DNA of 15,804 nucleotides from CAZYVU01 sp964651435 (GTDB lineage: Bacteria; Desulfobacterota; Syntrophorhabdia; Syntrophorhabdales; CAYQXL01): positions 1 through 15,804 of the forward strand of contig CAZYVU010000051.1 in NCBI GenBank assembly GCA_964651435.1, written 5' to 3'. Shown here in pieces: positions 1 through 6,768 of the stretch. Positions within the stretch are counted from its first letter, which is position 1, and each line of letters starts with the position of its first letter. The notes under the pieces are model-generated. The model did not search any database and was not told the origin of the DNA. It was given only the letters and a program-made list of their open reading frames with translations. The translations under genes and the position numbers were made by a program.

Positions 1-23
1 CGCATGCCTGTGCCACAGGAAAA

Positions 24-45
24 TTGACAATTGAAGATGTGACCC
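24..45 (+). repeat. Dispersed 22-bp repeat, copy 1
   Basis: An exact 22-base match to the copy at 10601-10622, in the same orientation, beginning TTGACAATTGAAG and ending GTGACCC. Similarity extends upstream as ACAG plus an A-rich run (15-23 here). The core AATTGACAATT is an interrupted palindrome. A small inverted repeat, CCTGT-GCC-ACAGG (7-19), lies just upstream of this copy only. Both copies are intergenic. I infer a dispersed REP-like element, possibly of the kind associated with Y1/RAYT transposases. No transposase is present in the window. Confidence 0.6.
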
Positions 46-70
46 CGGCATGGTAGAGTAGAGGATGGGT

Positions 71-445
71 ATGTACAGGGTGATGGTGAAGGAAGGGTTT
101 TCGGCGGCCCACAGGATCGAGTTCCACGGCGGCAAGTGCGAGGAGTTGCACGGGCACAACTACGTGGTCGAGGCGGTGGTGGAGGGGCCGAGGCTCAACG
201 GTCTGGGCATGGTCATGGATTTTGCGGAGCTGAAGGGCGCGCTCCGGGAGGTCCTGGCAGGGCTGGACCACCGCTACCTGAACGACGTCGCCTATTTCCG
301 GGAGCGGGCGAGCTCTGCCGAGCACATCGCCACCTACGTCTTTGAGGAGATGAAGGCGCGCCTGCCGGCGGGTGAGGCGGCCTTGAGCGAGGTGCGGGTC
401 TGGGAGTCCGACGGGTCCTGCGCCGTATACAGCGAGAGGGGCTGA
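71..445 (+). CDS. queD: 6-carboxy-5,6,7,8-tetrahydropterin synthase (QueD/PTPS family)
   Basis: QueD converts 7,8-dihydroneopterin triphosphate to 6-carboxytetrahydropterin, the second step toward preQ0 and queuosine in tRNA; it is cytosolic. The sequence shows the PTPS zinc-site pattern: a His in FSAAH (His14 from this start), then CEELHGHNY with the catalytic Cys23 and zinc ligands His27 and His29. The LDHRYLND block and a late Glu in VWESDG also fit. The length of 124 residues is normal. An ATG at 65 is also in frame, but the GAGG at 61-64 touches it with no spacing and sits 6 bases before the ATG at 71, so 71 is preferred. folE2, which makes its substrate, begins one base after the stop. 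A folate- or biopterin-type PTPS is the alternative, but the HGHNY context and the neighbour favour queuosine synthesis. No promoter is recognisable in the short upstream stretch. Confidence 0.9.
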   Translation: MYRVMVKEGFSAAHRIEFHGGKCEELHGHNYVVEAVVEGPRLNGLGMVMDFAELKGALREVLAGLDHRYLNDVAYFRERASSAEHIATYVFEEMKARLPAGEAALSEVRVWESDGSCAVYSERG

Positions 446-446
446 C

Positions 447-1286
447 ATGCGGGATGTGCAGAACATGCCGGACGACCGGCGCATCGAGATCGACAAGGTG
501 GGCGTGAAGAACGTCAAGTACCCCATCGTCGTTCTTGATAAGGAGAACGGCTACCAGCATACGGTGGCCACCATCGACATGTACGTCAACCTGCCCCACA
601 ACTTCAAGGGGACCCACATGAGCCGCTTTGTGGAGATCCTCCACGAGAACAAGAGCATGATCAACCTGCAGAATTTTCCGGCCATACTGGGCGAGATGAA
701 AAGGCGCCTCAACGCCGAGGCGGCCCACCTGGAGGTGCGGTTCCCCTACTTTGTGAAGAAGGAGGCGCCGGTGACGCGGGTGCCCGGATACCTGGAGTAC
801 GAGTGCGGGTTTTCCGCTTCCATGGACAGCTCGGGAAAGATGAAAAGCTTCATTGTTTCCGTCGTTGTGCCGGTGAACACGCTCTGCCCCTGCTCGAAGG
901 AGATAAGCGACCACGGCGCCCACAACCAGCGCGGTGCCGTGCGGGTGAGCGTCCGGTTCAAGCGGTTCTTCTGGATCGAGGACCTCATCGCCGCCGTCGA
1001 GTCCTGTGCCAGCTCCGACGTCTATTCCATTCTGAAGCGCGAGGACGAGAAGTACGTTACGGAGAAGGCCTTCGAAAACCCGAAGTTTGTCGAGGACGTG
1101 GCGCGGGACATTGCCGAGGCGCTGGGCGGCAGCACCAACTTCACGTGGTTCGCCATCGAGGCGGAGAACTTCGAGTCCATCCATAACCACAGCGCCTACG
1201 CCTTTCTTGAGCGGGACGGTGCGCCGGCAGCCCAGGAGGGCCCGCGGCAGGGCGAAGGGCCGGGCGAGGGCGGGGAGGGGCAGTAG
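447..1286 (+). CDS. folE2: GTP cyclohydrolase IB (FolE2, GCHY-1 family)
   Basis: FolE2 hydrolyses GTP to 7,8-dihydroneopterin triphosphate, feeding folate and (via the adjacent QueD) queuosine. It is a T-fold enzyme unrelated to zinc-dependent FolE and can work with other divalent metals. The protein has 279 residues. The family signature is at 145-162 (TLCPCSKEISDHGAHNQR), with Cys147 and His159 as likely metal ligands. Glu201 and the ESIHNH block (His246) are candidates for the remaining ligands; I match these from memory of characterised GCYH-IB enzymes. EYECGFSAS (117-125) is also typical. Residues from about 258 to the end are a Gly/Glu/Pro-rich tail that I do not consider part of the fold. 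A GAGAGGGG sequence at 433-440 gives a good ribosome site inside the queD end. No Zur-like operator is visible. Confidence 0.93.
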   Translation: MRDVQNMPDDRRIEIDKVGVKNVKYPIVVLDKENGYQHTVATIDMYVNLPHNFKGTHMSRFVEILHENKSMINLQNFPAILGEMKRRLNAEAAHLEVRFPYFVKKEAPVTRVPGYLEYECGFSASMDSSGKMKSFIVSVVVPVNTLCPCSKEISDHGAHNQRGAVRVSVRFKRFFWIEDLIAAVESCASSDVYSILKREDEKYVTEKAFENPKFVEDVARDIAEALGGSTNFTWFAIEAENFESIHNHSAYAFLERDGAPAAQEGPRQGEGPGEGGEGQ

Positions 1287-1288
1287 CG

Positions 1289-1540
1289 ATGGAGGCACCG
1301 AAATGGGTCAAGGTGGACGCCATAGAGAATATCTTCGAGATGGACATGGTGAAGGACGCCCTGGACAGGGAGGGCATCGAGTACACCATGAAGGAGCACA
1401 GAGACACGGCCTACGACGGCCTGTTCATCCTTCAGAAGGGGTACGCAACGCTATTCGTTCGGGAGGACAGGCTTGGCGAGGCCACGGAGATCGTGAACCG
1501 CATCAAGTCGATGCCCTATGTGGCATATCCGCAGGATTGA
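1289..1540 (+). CDS. DUF2007 family small protein (putative signal-transducing protein)
   Basis: An 83-residue soluble protein. Its pattern is typical of DUF2007: an N-terminal beta strand (WVKVDAIENIFEMDMVKDAL), then a 'bypass-the-Cys' style strand GIEYTMKE, then an LFVREDRLGEATEIVNRI helix. The family is annotated as putative prokaryotic signal transducing or PII-like on structural grounds only; no biochemical role is established that I know of. Start: ATG two bases after the folE2 stop, preceded by a purine-rich GGGGAGGGG within the folE2 3' end. Its last 23 bases overlap yqeC, so the two are probably translationally coupled. No membrane segment or catalytic motif is visible. Confidence 0.75.
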   Translation: MEAPKWVKVDAIENIFEMDMVKDALDREGIEYTMKEHRDTAYDGLFILQKGYATLFVREDRLGEATEIVNRIKSMPYVAYPQD

Positions 1541-2276
1541 CCCCTTTGACTGCCTGGCGGGGCGGCGCTTCGTCGCCCTCGTGGGCGGGGGCGGCAAGAC
1601 GAGCCTCATGGAGTACCTCGCCGCAAAGGCCGTGGCCCGGGGCCTCTCGGCGGCCCTGACGACGACGACAAAGATCTTCGTCAAAGAGCCCTTTGTCCTC
1701 TTCGGCCCCGGCGACGAGCCGCCGAAGCCGCCAAAAGGACGGTTTCTGCACATCGGAGGGGGCCTGGAAAAGGGCAAGCTGACGGCCCTTTCCTTTGACG
1801 CCGTCAGGCGTCTGGGGCAAAGCTTCGATCTGGTGCTGGTGGAGGCCGACGGGGCCAAGGGCAGGCCCCTCAAGTGCCCTGCACCCCACGAGCCGGTCAT
1901 CCCGCCCTTTACGGACATGGTCTTCGTTGTGGCAGGCCTCGACGGCCTCGGGGGAACGGTGGAGGAGCGCCTCTTCCGCTGGGAGATCCTGGCCGGCGAG
2001 GGGAGGGTCGATGCGGGAACGGCGGTGGACGCAACGTTCTTCGGGGACCTCTTCTCGCCCCGCTGCATGATGAAGGCCACGGAGGGCCTGCCGCGAATGG
2101 TGGTGCTGAACAAGTACGATGCCCTTGCCCGCCGGTCCGATGCCCGGGAGGCGGCAAAGGCGGTGGCGTCCCGTGCCGGGTGCCCCGTCATCTTCGGCAG
2201 CATCCGGTTCAAAAGCTTTTTCCGGCTGGCCGGCACAGCGGCCGAAAATGAAAAAAGGCTTGCTTTTTCAAGGTAG
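1518..2276 (+). CDS. yqeC: YqeC-like P-loop protein (selenium-dependent molybdenum hydroxylase accessory)
   Basis: A 252-residue P-loop protein. Walker A is GGGGKTSL at 23-30, followed by TTTTK at 48-52. The characteristic VEADGAKGRPLKCPAPHEPVIP-type block lies at 108-129 and a GTPase-like NKYD is at 198-201. These are hallmarks of the YqeC family, linked by phylogenomic work to selenium-dependent molybdenum hydroxylases; its reaction is not firmly known. The usual partners YqeB, SelD, MocA-like proteins and the hydroxylase itself are not in this window. The ATG at 1518 lies inside the previous gene. The only other in-frame codons before Walker A that could initiate are poor ones, so a 23-base overlap with coupled translation is likely. 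The TGAAAAA...TTTTTCA repeat near the stop is a possible weak hairpin. Family assignment is strong; function is inferred. Confidence 0.82.
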   Translation: MWHIRRIDPFDCLAGRRFVALVGGGGKTSLMEYLAAKAVARGLSAALTTTTKIFVKEPFVLFGPGDEPPKPPKGRFLHIGGGLEKGKLTALSFDAVRRLGQSFDLVLVEADGAKGRPLKCPAPHEPVIPPFTDMVFVVAGLDGLGGTVEERLFRWEILAGEGRVDAGTAVDATFFGDLFSPRCMMKATEGLPRMVVLNKYDALARRSDAREAAKAVASRAGCPVIFGSIRFKSFFRLAGTAAENEKRLAFSR

Positions 2277-2295
2277 ATTCCGTTAACTATGGCTC

Positions 2296-2508
2296 ATGCA
2301 TGAGGGTAAAATTGTTTCCGCCACCTTGGCCGACATCTATCTCAACCAGGGACATATCGAAACGGCTGTAGAGCTCTACGAGATACTTCTGAAGAGGGAC
2401 CCGAACAACGCCTTCTACAGGCAGCGCCTGTCGTCCATACGGAACGAGGTGCTGGCGAAGCAGAAGATCCCCGCTTACAAAAGGATACTCAACAAAAAGT
2501 TGTGGTAG
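2296..2508 (+). CDS. Small single-TPR protein
   Basis: A 70-residue protein with one clear tetratricopeptide repeat at about residues 8-41 (ATLADIYLNQGH, then AVELYEILLKRDPNN, matching the A-x3-Y-x2-G and DP positions). A basic Lys/Arg-rich helix with a KKLW terminus follows. One TPR usually needs partners or oligomerisation to fold, so it is probably a small scaffold or a capping element. No signal peptide or membrane segment is seen. The start is the ATG at 2296. A TAA at 2284 closes the frame upstream and the ribosome site is poor. The stop is four bases before the Xaa-Pro peptidase start, so the two are likely cotranscribed. I cannot name a function. Confidence 0.7.
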   Translation: MHEGKIVSATLADIYLNQGHIETAVELYEILLKRDPNNAFYRQRLSSIRNEVLAKQKIPAYKRILNKKLW

Positions 2509-2512
2509 GAAG

Positions 2513-3589
2513 ATGAATCGTCAAAGAAGGATTGAGAAGATACTTCAAATCCTCAGGGAGAAGGCTGTCGACGCCTGCCTCCTCAAGGGGATGGACAACA
2601 TCTTTTACCTCACCGGATTCAGGGGGTCCGAGGGGGCGCTTTTCGTGACGCCCGGGGAGGTAACCCTCCTCACCGATTTTCGCTACATCACCCATGCCCG
2701 GGAGGCCACATGGGGCATCACCGTCACCGAGGCGAGGGACAGGCGGGGGGCCATCCCTGGGGTGATTACAGGTGCGGGCGCGAAGACTGTGGGATTTGAC
2801 AGCCTTCATACGACGTACAGCGAGTACAAAAGGTGGACCGACGCCCTTCCGTCGGTGACCTTTGTTCCGCTGGAATCGGGAATCGAAGAGATCAGGCGCT
2901 GCAAGGAGCCGAAAGAGATCGAGGCCATAGAGGAGGCTGTAGGTGTGGCAACGGAGGCCTTCCTGGAGGTGGCGGACCGGATTGCGCCGGGCAAGACGGA
3001 GCAAGAGATCGCCAACGACCTCGATTTCGCCATGCGGTGCCGCGGTGCTGAAAGGCCTGCCTTCGATACCATCGTTGCCGCAGGGCCGAGGGCGGCCCTT
3101 CCCCACGCCGTTCCGACGGGGCGGAAGATCAGGGAAGGCGATCCGGTGATCATCGATTTTGGGGCCCAGGTACGGGGGTATTGCAGCGACGAGACGTGCA
3201 CGGTGTTGGTGGGCGATCCCGGGGAGGGGCTCAGGGAGATCTTCCGCATCGTCGACGAGGCCCGCCGGCTCGCCATCGGCCGTGTCGCCGCCGGTACGCC
3301 GATAAAGGAGCTTGATGACCTTGTGCGCGGCCACATCTCCGGGGCCGGCTACGGGGAATACTTCCGACACGGCACGGGCCACGGCGTAGGTATTGCCGTT
3401 CACGAGGCGCCGGCCGTGACGGGTTCAGCGGCGGGCGTGCTGGAGGAGAACATGGTCATTACCATAGAGCCCGGTATTTATGTGCCCGATGTGGGCGGGG
3501 TGAGGATCGAGGACCTCGTCCTGGTGACGGCACAGGGACCGCGGGTCCTGACAAGAATCGATAAGAAGACGCTGCGTGTCCGAACGTAA
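2513..3589 (+). CDS. M24 family Xaa-Pro aminopeptidase
   Basis: A cytosolic metallopeptidase expected to remove the N-terminal residue from X-Pro peptides. The 358 residues have the two-domain layout of short bacterial prolidases/PepP-like enzymes: a creatinase N-domain (about 1-125) and a pita-bread catalytic domain (about 135-355). All five dinuclear metal ligands are visible: Asp215 (VIIDFG), Asp226 (SDET), His290 (HGTGHGVG), Glu319 (TIEPG) and Glu333 (VRIED). The GTGHGVGIAVHEAP block also supplies the substrate-binding His. The start is preceded by AGGAAG with tight spacing. It precedes efp, an arrangement common in bacteria, which suggests cotranscription. Substrate choice (dipeptidase versus aminopeptidase) cannot be read from sequence alone. 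Confidence 0.92.
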   Translation: MNRQRRIEKILQILREKAVDACLLKGMDNIFYLTGFRGSEGALFVTPGEVTLLTDFRYITHAREATWGITVTEARDRRGAIPGVITGAGAKTVGFDSLHTTYSEYKRWTDALPSVTFVPLESGIEEIRRCKEPKEIEAIEEAVGVATEAFLEVADRIAPGKTEQEIANDLDFAMRCRGAERPAFDTIVAAGPRAALPHAVPTGRKIREGDPVIIDFGAQVRGYCSDETCTVLVGDPGEGLREIFRIVDEARRLAIGRVAAGTPIKELDDLVRGHISGAGYGEYFRHGTGHGVGIAVHEAPAVTGSAAGVLEENMVITIEPGIYVPDVGGVRIEDLVLVTAQGPRVLTRIDKKTLRVRT

Positions 3590-3628
3590 GGTCACCGGCC
3601 GCTGTACGAAGAACACAAGGAGGAACCG

Positions 3629-4195
3629 ATGATCGCTTCTACATCAGAGTTTAGAAAAGGTCTTAGCATACTCGTTGACAACGAGCCGTTCACCATAGTC
3701 GATTTTCAGCATGTCAAGCCGGGAAAGGGCGGGGCGTTCGTCCGGACGCGCCTCAAGAGCCTTGTGACGGGCAACGTGCTGGAGCGGACGTTCCGGTCCG
3801 GCGACAAGGTCGATCTCCCGGACCTGGAGACGCGGCAGATGCAGTACCTTTACAGGGAGACTGAGCGCTTCTATTTCATGGACGTCTCCAGCTACGAGCA
3901 GCTCTTCATCGACGAGGAGAACTTGGGCGACGCAAAGAACTATCTGAAAGAGGGCCTCGTCATCGAGGTGCTTTTCTACAACGGGAAGACGATCGGCGTG
4001 CAGGTGCAGAACTTCGTCGACCTCAAGGTCGTGGAGACGGAGCCGGGCATGAAGGGCGATACGGCGCAGAACGCCACGAAGCCGGCCATCCTTGAAACGG
4101 GCTTTACCATCCAGGTGCCGCTCTTTATCGAGGAGGGCGATGTCCTCAAGATCGATACGCGGACGGGTGCCTATATGGAACGTTCGTCCAAGTAG
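3629..4195 (+). CDS. efp: Elongation factor P
   Basis: EF-P binds between the P and E sites of stalled ribosomes and rescues polyproline synthesis. The 188-residue protein has the usual three beta domains: a KOW-like N-domain (1-62), then two OB folds (about 65-128 and 130-188). The conserved tip loop is PGKGGAF at 31-37, with Lys33 at the modified position. The sequence therefore expects a lysine-type modification (EpmA/EpmB beta-lysylation or another lysine adduct) rather than arginine rhamnosylation. No modifying enzyme lies in the window. A strong ribosome site, AAGGAGG, is at 3617-3623, six to seven bases before the ATG and better than its neighbours', consistent with high expression. 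The preceding 39-base gap shows no clear promoter. Confidence 0.97.
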   Translation: MIASTSEFRKGLSILVDNEPFTIVDFQHVKPGKGGAFVRTRLKSLVTGNVLERTFRSGDKVDLPDLETRQMQYLYRETERFYFMDVSSYEQLFIDEENLGDAKNYLKEGLVIEVLFYNGKTIGVQVQNFVDLKVVETEPGMKGDTAQNATKPAILETGFTIQVPLFIEEGDVLKIDTRTGAYMERSSK

Positions 4196-4202
4196 GCGGC
4201 CC

Positions 4203-4826
4203 ATGTTCATTACCTTTGAGGGTGTCGAGGGCAGCGGAAAGACGACGCAAATCGACCTTCTCTGCTCGTATCTGGCCGACAAGGGCTATGATTTCGTGAG
4301 GACCCGTGAGCCCGGGGGCACGCCTTTCGGAGAGGCGCTCCGGAAGGTGGCACTGCGCCACGGGTTTAACGTTGTGCCTTTGTCGGAGCTTTTCGTTATC
4401 CTGGCCATCCGGGCGCAACATGTCGAGGAGGTCATCGGGCCCGCCCTGCGGGAGGGCAAGATCGTCATCTGCGACCGCTTCATCGACGCCACCTATGCCT
4501 ATCAGGGCTACGGCCGGAACATCGACCTGGGCATCATAGAGACCCTGAACCGCCTCGTGACGAAGGGCATACGGCCGAACCTGACCATCGTCCTCAATGT
4601 TCCCGTTGCCACGGGCCTCAAGAGGAAGAAGGTGCAGGCCGGAGGGAACGGCGACCGCTTTGAGGAAGAGGAGGCCGCCTTCCACCGTCGCGTCCGGCAG
4701 GCCTACGTGAAGCTGGCCAAGGAGGATAAACGGTTTTTTGTTGTCGATGGAAAGAAGAATGTTGAAGAGATACATGACATAGTCAAGAATAAAGTTGAAG
4801 AATTGATCGTAAATCATGGATTTTGA
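4203..4826 (+). CDS. tmk: Thymidylate kinase
   Basis: Phosphorylates dTMP to dTDP with ATP, in the cytosol. The 207-residue protein begins MFITFEGVEGSGKTT; Walker A is at 7-14. The substrate-binding TREPGGTPFGE is at 34-44, the DRF motif at 91-93 (CDRFIDATYAYQGYGR region) and a Lys/Arg-rich LID at about 138-154. A basic LID with no Arg in the P-loop is the E. coli-type arrangement. The open frame runs 37 codons further upstream into efp, but homology begins exactly at the ATG at 4203, eight bases after the efp stop, with a modest AGG six bases before it. Its last 11 bases overlap holB, a typical deltaproteobacterial tmk-holB pair. Confidence 0.95.
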   Translation: MFITFEGVEGSGKTTQIDLLCSYLADKGYDFVRTREPGGTPFGEALRKVALRHGFNVVPLSELFVILAIRAQHVEEVIGPALREGKIVICDRFIDATYAYQGYGRNIDLGIIETLNRLVTKGIRPNLTIVLNVPVATGLKRKKVQAGGNGDRFEEEEAAFHRRVRQAYVKLAKEDKRFFVVDGKKNVEEIHDIVKNKVEELIVNHGF

Positions 4827-5802
4827 TAGCATAATAGGGCATTCAAGGCCGAAAGAGATCCTCCTCTCCATGGTTCGCAAGGATAGGGTCCCCCATGCCC
4901 TGCTCTTCAGCGGTCAGGAAGGCGTGGGCAAGAAGCTGACGGCGATGGCCTTTGCCAGGCAGCTTCTCTGCCAGGCCGGGACGTCGTGCGGTGTCTGCTC
5001 GGGATGTCGCAAGGCTGAGAAGGGCGTTCACCCGGACCTGTGGGTGCTGACGGGCGAGGATTCCATCGGCGTCGACGAGGTGCGGGGAAACACAGAGAAG
5101 GGTGTGCGGGGCATCAACCGGGAGGTCTATGAGCACCCGATAGAGGCAAAGCGCCGCGTCATCGTCATCGACGGCGCCGAACGCATGACCCGCGAAGCCA
5201 CCAATGCCCTCCTGAAGACCCTCGAGGAGCCGCCGGCCTTTAATGTCTTTGTGCTTATCAGCGCCTCGGAGAGGGCCATACCGCGGACCATCAGGTCGCG
5301 GTGCGCCCGTGTCGCCTTCGGCCCCCTGCCGGAACCGGTGCTGAGGGATTTTTTCGGGCGGGAGCTGAAGGGCGACGGCGACAGGGCGGAAATGCTGTCG
5401 GCCATAGCCCTCGGGAGCATAGCCACGGGCCTCTTTTGGGCGAAGGAGGAAAATTTTCTCCTGAGAAAGAGGCTCGCGGCCGTCATCACGGGGAAGGAAA
5501 GGAGCTACATCGAGGCCACGCTCGTTGCCGAACGGATAAGCGCCAACGTCACGGCCCTCTCCACCTACCTGCATTTCGTCCTGTCGCTGCTTCGGGACAT
5601 GTATGTTGTGTCCCTTCTGGGGGATCTCTCGATGACGGTGAACAGGGACATGAGGGGGATGTTCGACCCGGCGGCGCACGGCAGGACGTGGATTGTGGGC
5701 GCCATGCGAAGCGTTGAGCAGACGCTTGCCGATTTGCGGTATAATGTCAACAGGTGGGCGCTTGTCGAAGACCTGCTATTGCAAATAATGAGGCTGCGAT
5801 GA
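4816..5802 (+). CDS. holB: DNA polymerase III delta prime subunit
   Basis: A clamp-loader AAA+ subunit that works with DnaX and HolA to load the beta clamp. The 328 residues show a P-loop-like GQEGVGKK (33-40), with Lys replacing the final Thr/Ser as is common in delta prime. A four-Cys zinc module is at Cys52, Cys58, Cys61 and Cys64. A degenerate Walker B (IDGAERM), ALLKTLEEPP (sensor/interface block) and the RSRC sensor-like segment follow. The C-terminal collar domain (about 215-328) is poorly conserved, as usual. The ATG lies inside the end of tmk, and the final TGA overlaps the next ATG (ATGA), so translation of tmk, holB and the PSP1 gene is probably coupled. A DnaX assignment is excluded by length. 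Confidence 0.9.
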   Translation: MDFDSIIGHSRPKEILLSMVRKDRVPHALLFSGQEGVGKKLTAMAFARQLLCQAGTSCGVCSGCRKAEKGVHPDLWVLTGEDSIGVDEVRGNTEKGVRGINREVYEHPIEAKRRVIVIDGAERMTREATNALLKTLEEPPAFNVFVLISASERAIPRTIRSRCARVAFGPLPEPVLRDFFGRELKGDGDRAEMLSAIALGSIATGLFWAKEENFLLRKRLAAVITGKERSYIEATLVAERISANVTALSTYLHFVLSLLRDMYVVSLLGDLSMTVNRDMRGMFDPAAHGRTWIVGAMRSVEQTLADLRYNVNRWALVEDLLLQIMRLR

Positions 5803-6662
5803 AAAGTTGTCACATACGCCTGGAGAGACAGGTGGGCGTCATCGAGGTGGAAGCGCCCGAGGACGTGAAGCAGAACGATTGGGTTGTGGCGGAGCTCGAA
5901 AAGGGGTCCTGCCTGGCCAGGGTTGTCTCGGAACCGGAAGAGACGGAGAAAACGGGCCTCCGGAAGATATCGAAGAAGGTGACGGAGGAGGAGAGGGAGC
6001 AGTACCGGGCCCTGGTGGAAAAGGAGGGCTACGCCTTCGATTTCTGCAAGCGGAAGATCGCCGACATGGGTCTGGGCATGAAGCTCCTTTCGGCCGAGTA
6101 TCTCTTCGGCGGATCGAAGCTCCTCTTTTATTTTGTCGCCGAGAGCCGGGTGGACTTTCGGGAGCTCGTCAAGGAGCTGGCCAAGGAGTTCAAGGTCCGC
6201 ATCGAGCTCAGGCAGGTGGGCGTGCGGGACGAGTCTAAGATGATCGGGGGGCTGGGAAGCTGCGGCAACGTGGCGTGCTGCCGGCGCTTCCTCAACAACT
6301 TTTCCATCGTGTCCATCAAGATGGTAAAGGAGCAGGGGCTGGCGCTCAACCCGTCGAAGATATCGGGCATCTGCGGCAGGCTCATGTGCTGCCTTTCCTA
6401 CGAGTACGATATGTATGCCGAGTTCAAGAAAAACTTTCCCAAGGTGGGAAAGAGGGTGGCCACCAGGCACGGTGAGGGGAAGGTGGTGAAGCACAACACC
6501 CTGTACGGCACCTTTGCCGTACAGTTGGACGACGGCAAGGAAATGGCGCTTACGGCAAAAGACCTTCTCGCCGGCGTTGAGGCGGGGCCCAAGCCGGCCC
6601 ATCCGCCAGCGAAGGAAAGGGGCGAGGGCGGCCACAGACCGCCGAGAAACAGCGAAAACTGA
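5799..6662 (+). CDS. ricT: PSP1 / RicT (YaaT) family protein
   Basis: A 287-residue PSP1 C-terminal-domain protein. In Bacillus, RicT(YaaT)-RicA-RicF is an iron-sulfur Y-complex acting with RNase Y; in other phyla the role is unsettled. Six cysteines form the family signature: Cys155, Cys160 and Cys161 (GSCGNVACCRRF), then Cys192, Cys197 and Cys198 (ICGRLMCCLSYEY), candidate cluster ligands. Residues 60-150 carry the conserved PSP1 core. Residues 215-262 resemble a small KOW/SH3-like strand set (VGKRVATRHGEGKVVKHNTL). The tail after 262 is Pro/Gly/Arg-rich. The start is the ATG sharing the holB stop, with a GAGG just upstream; an upstream in-frame ATG at 5754 lies inside holB and is not conserved in type. 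It sits in the common holB-PSP1-metG order. Confidence 0.88.
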   Translation: MKSCHIRLERQVGVIEVEAPEDVKQNDWVVAELEKGSCLARVVSEPEETEKTGLRKISKKVTEEEREQYRALVEKEGYAFDFCKRKIADMGLGMKLLSAEYLFGGSKLLFYFVAESRVDFRELVKELAKEFKVRIELRQVGVRDESKMIGGLGSCGNVACCRRFLNNFSIVSIKMVKEQGLALNPSKISGICGRLMCCLSYEYDMYAEFKKNFPKVGKRVATRHGEGKVVKHNTLYGTFAVQLDDGKEMALTAKDLLAGVEAGPKPAHPPAKERGEGGHRPPRNSEN

Positions 6663-6768
6663 GAGGCATCCCAAGGGGCCGGACAGCACGGCCGGCAAAG
6701 GCAAGGAGACGGACCCGCCTGCGCGACGGAATAGCGCACGGGCATAGACGATAGATCCGGAGCAGACA

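Noticed and set aside
24..59. TTGACA in the repeat as -35 of a queD promoter
   Set aside because: No acceptable -10 at 16-18 bases; the best TAGAGT is 24 bases away.
213..1298. Long minus-strand open frame opposite queD and folE2
   Set aside because: A GC-rich antisense shadow with no recognisable domain; queD and folE2 on the plus strand are unmistakable.
2248..2276. Intrinsic terminator at the end of yqeC
   Set aside because: The TGAAAAA/TTTTTCA stem is AT-only, lies before the stop codon and lacks a following T-run; the next gene is 19 bases on.
6677..6693. Terminator between the PSP1 gene and metG
   Set aside because: A five-base GC stem with a seven-base loop and no T-run; metG needs readthrough or its own promoter, which I cannot identify.
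6514..6747. Possible frameshifted extension of the PSP1 protein into 6663-6747
   Set aside because: The alternative frame is only low-complexity Lys/Arg/Pro/Gly sequence; the PSP1 core ends well before and no slippery site or homology supports it.
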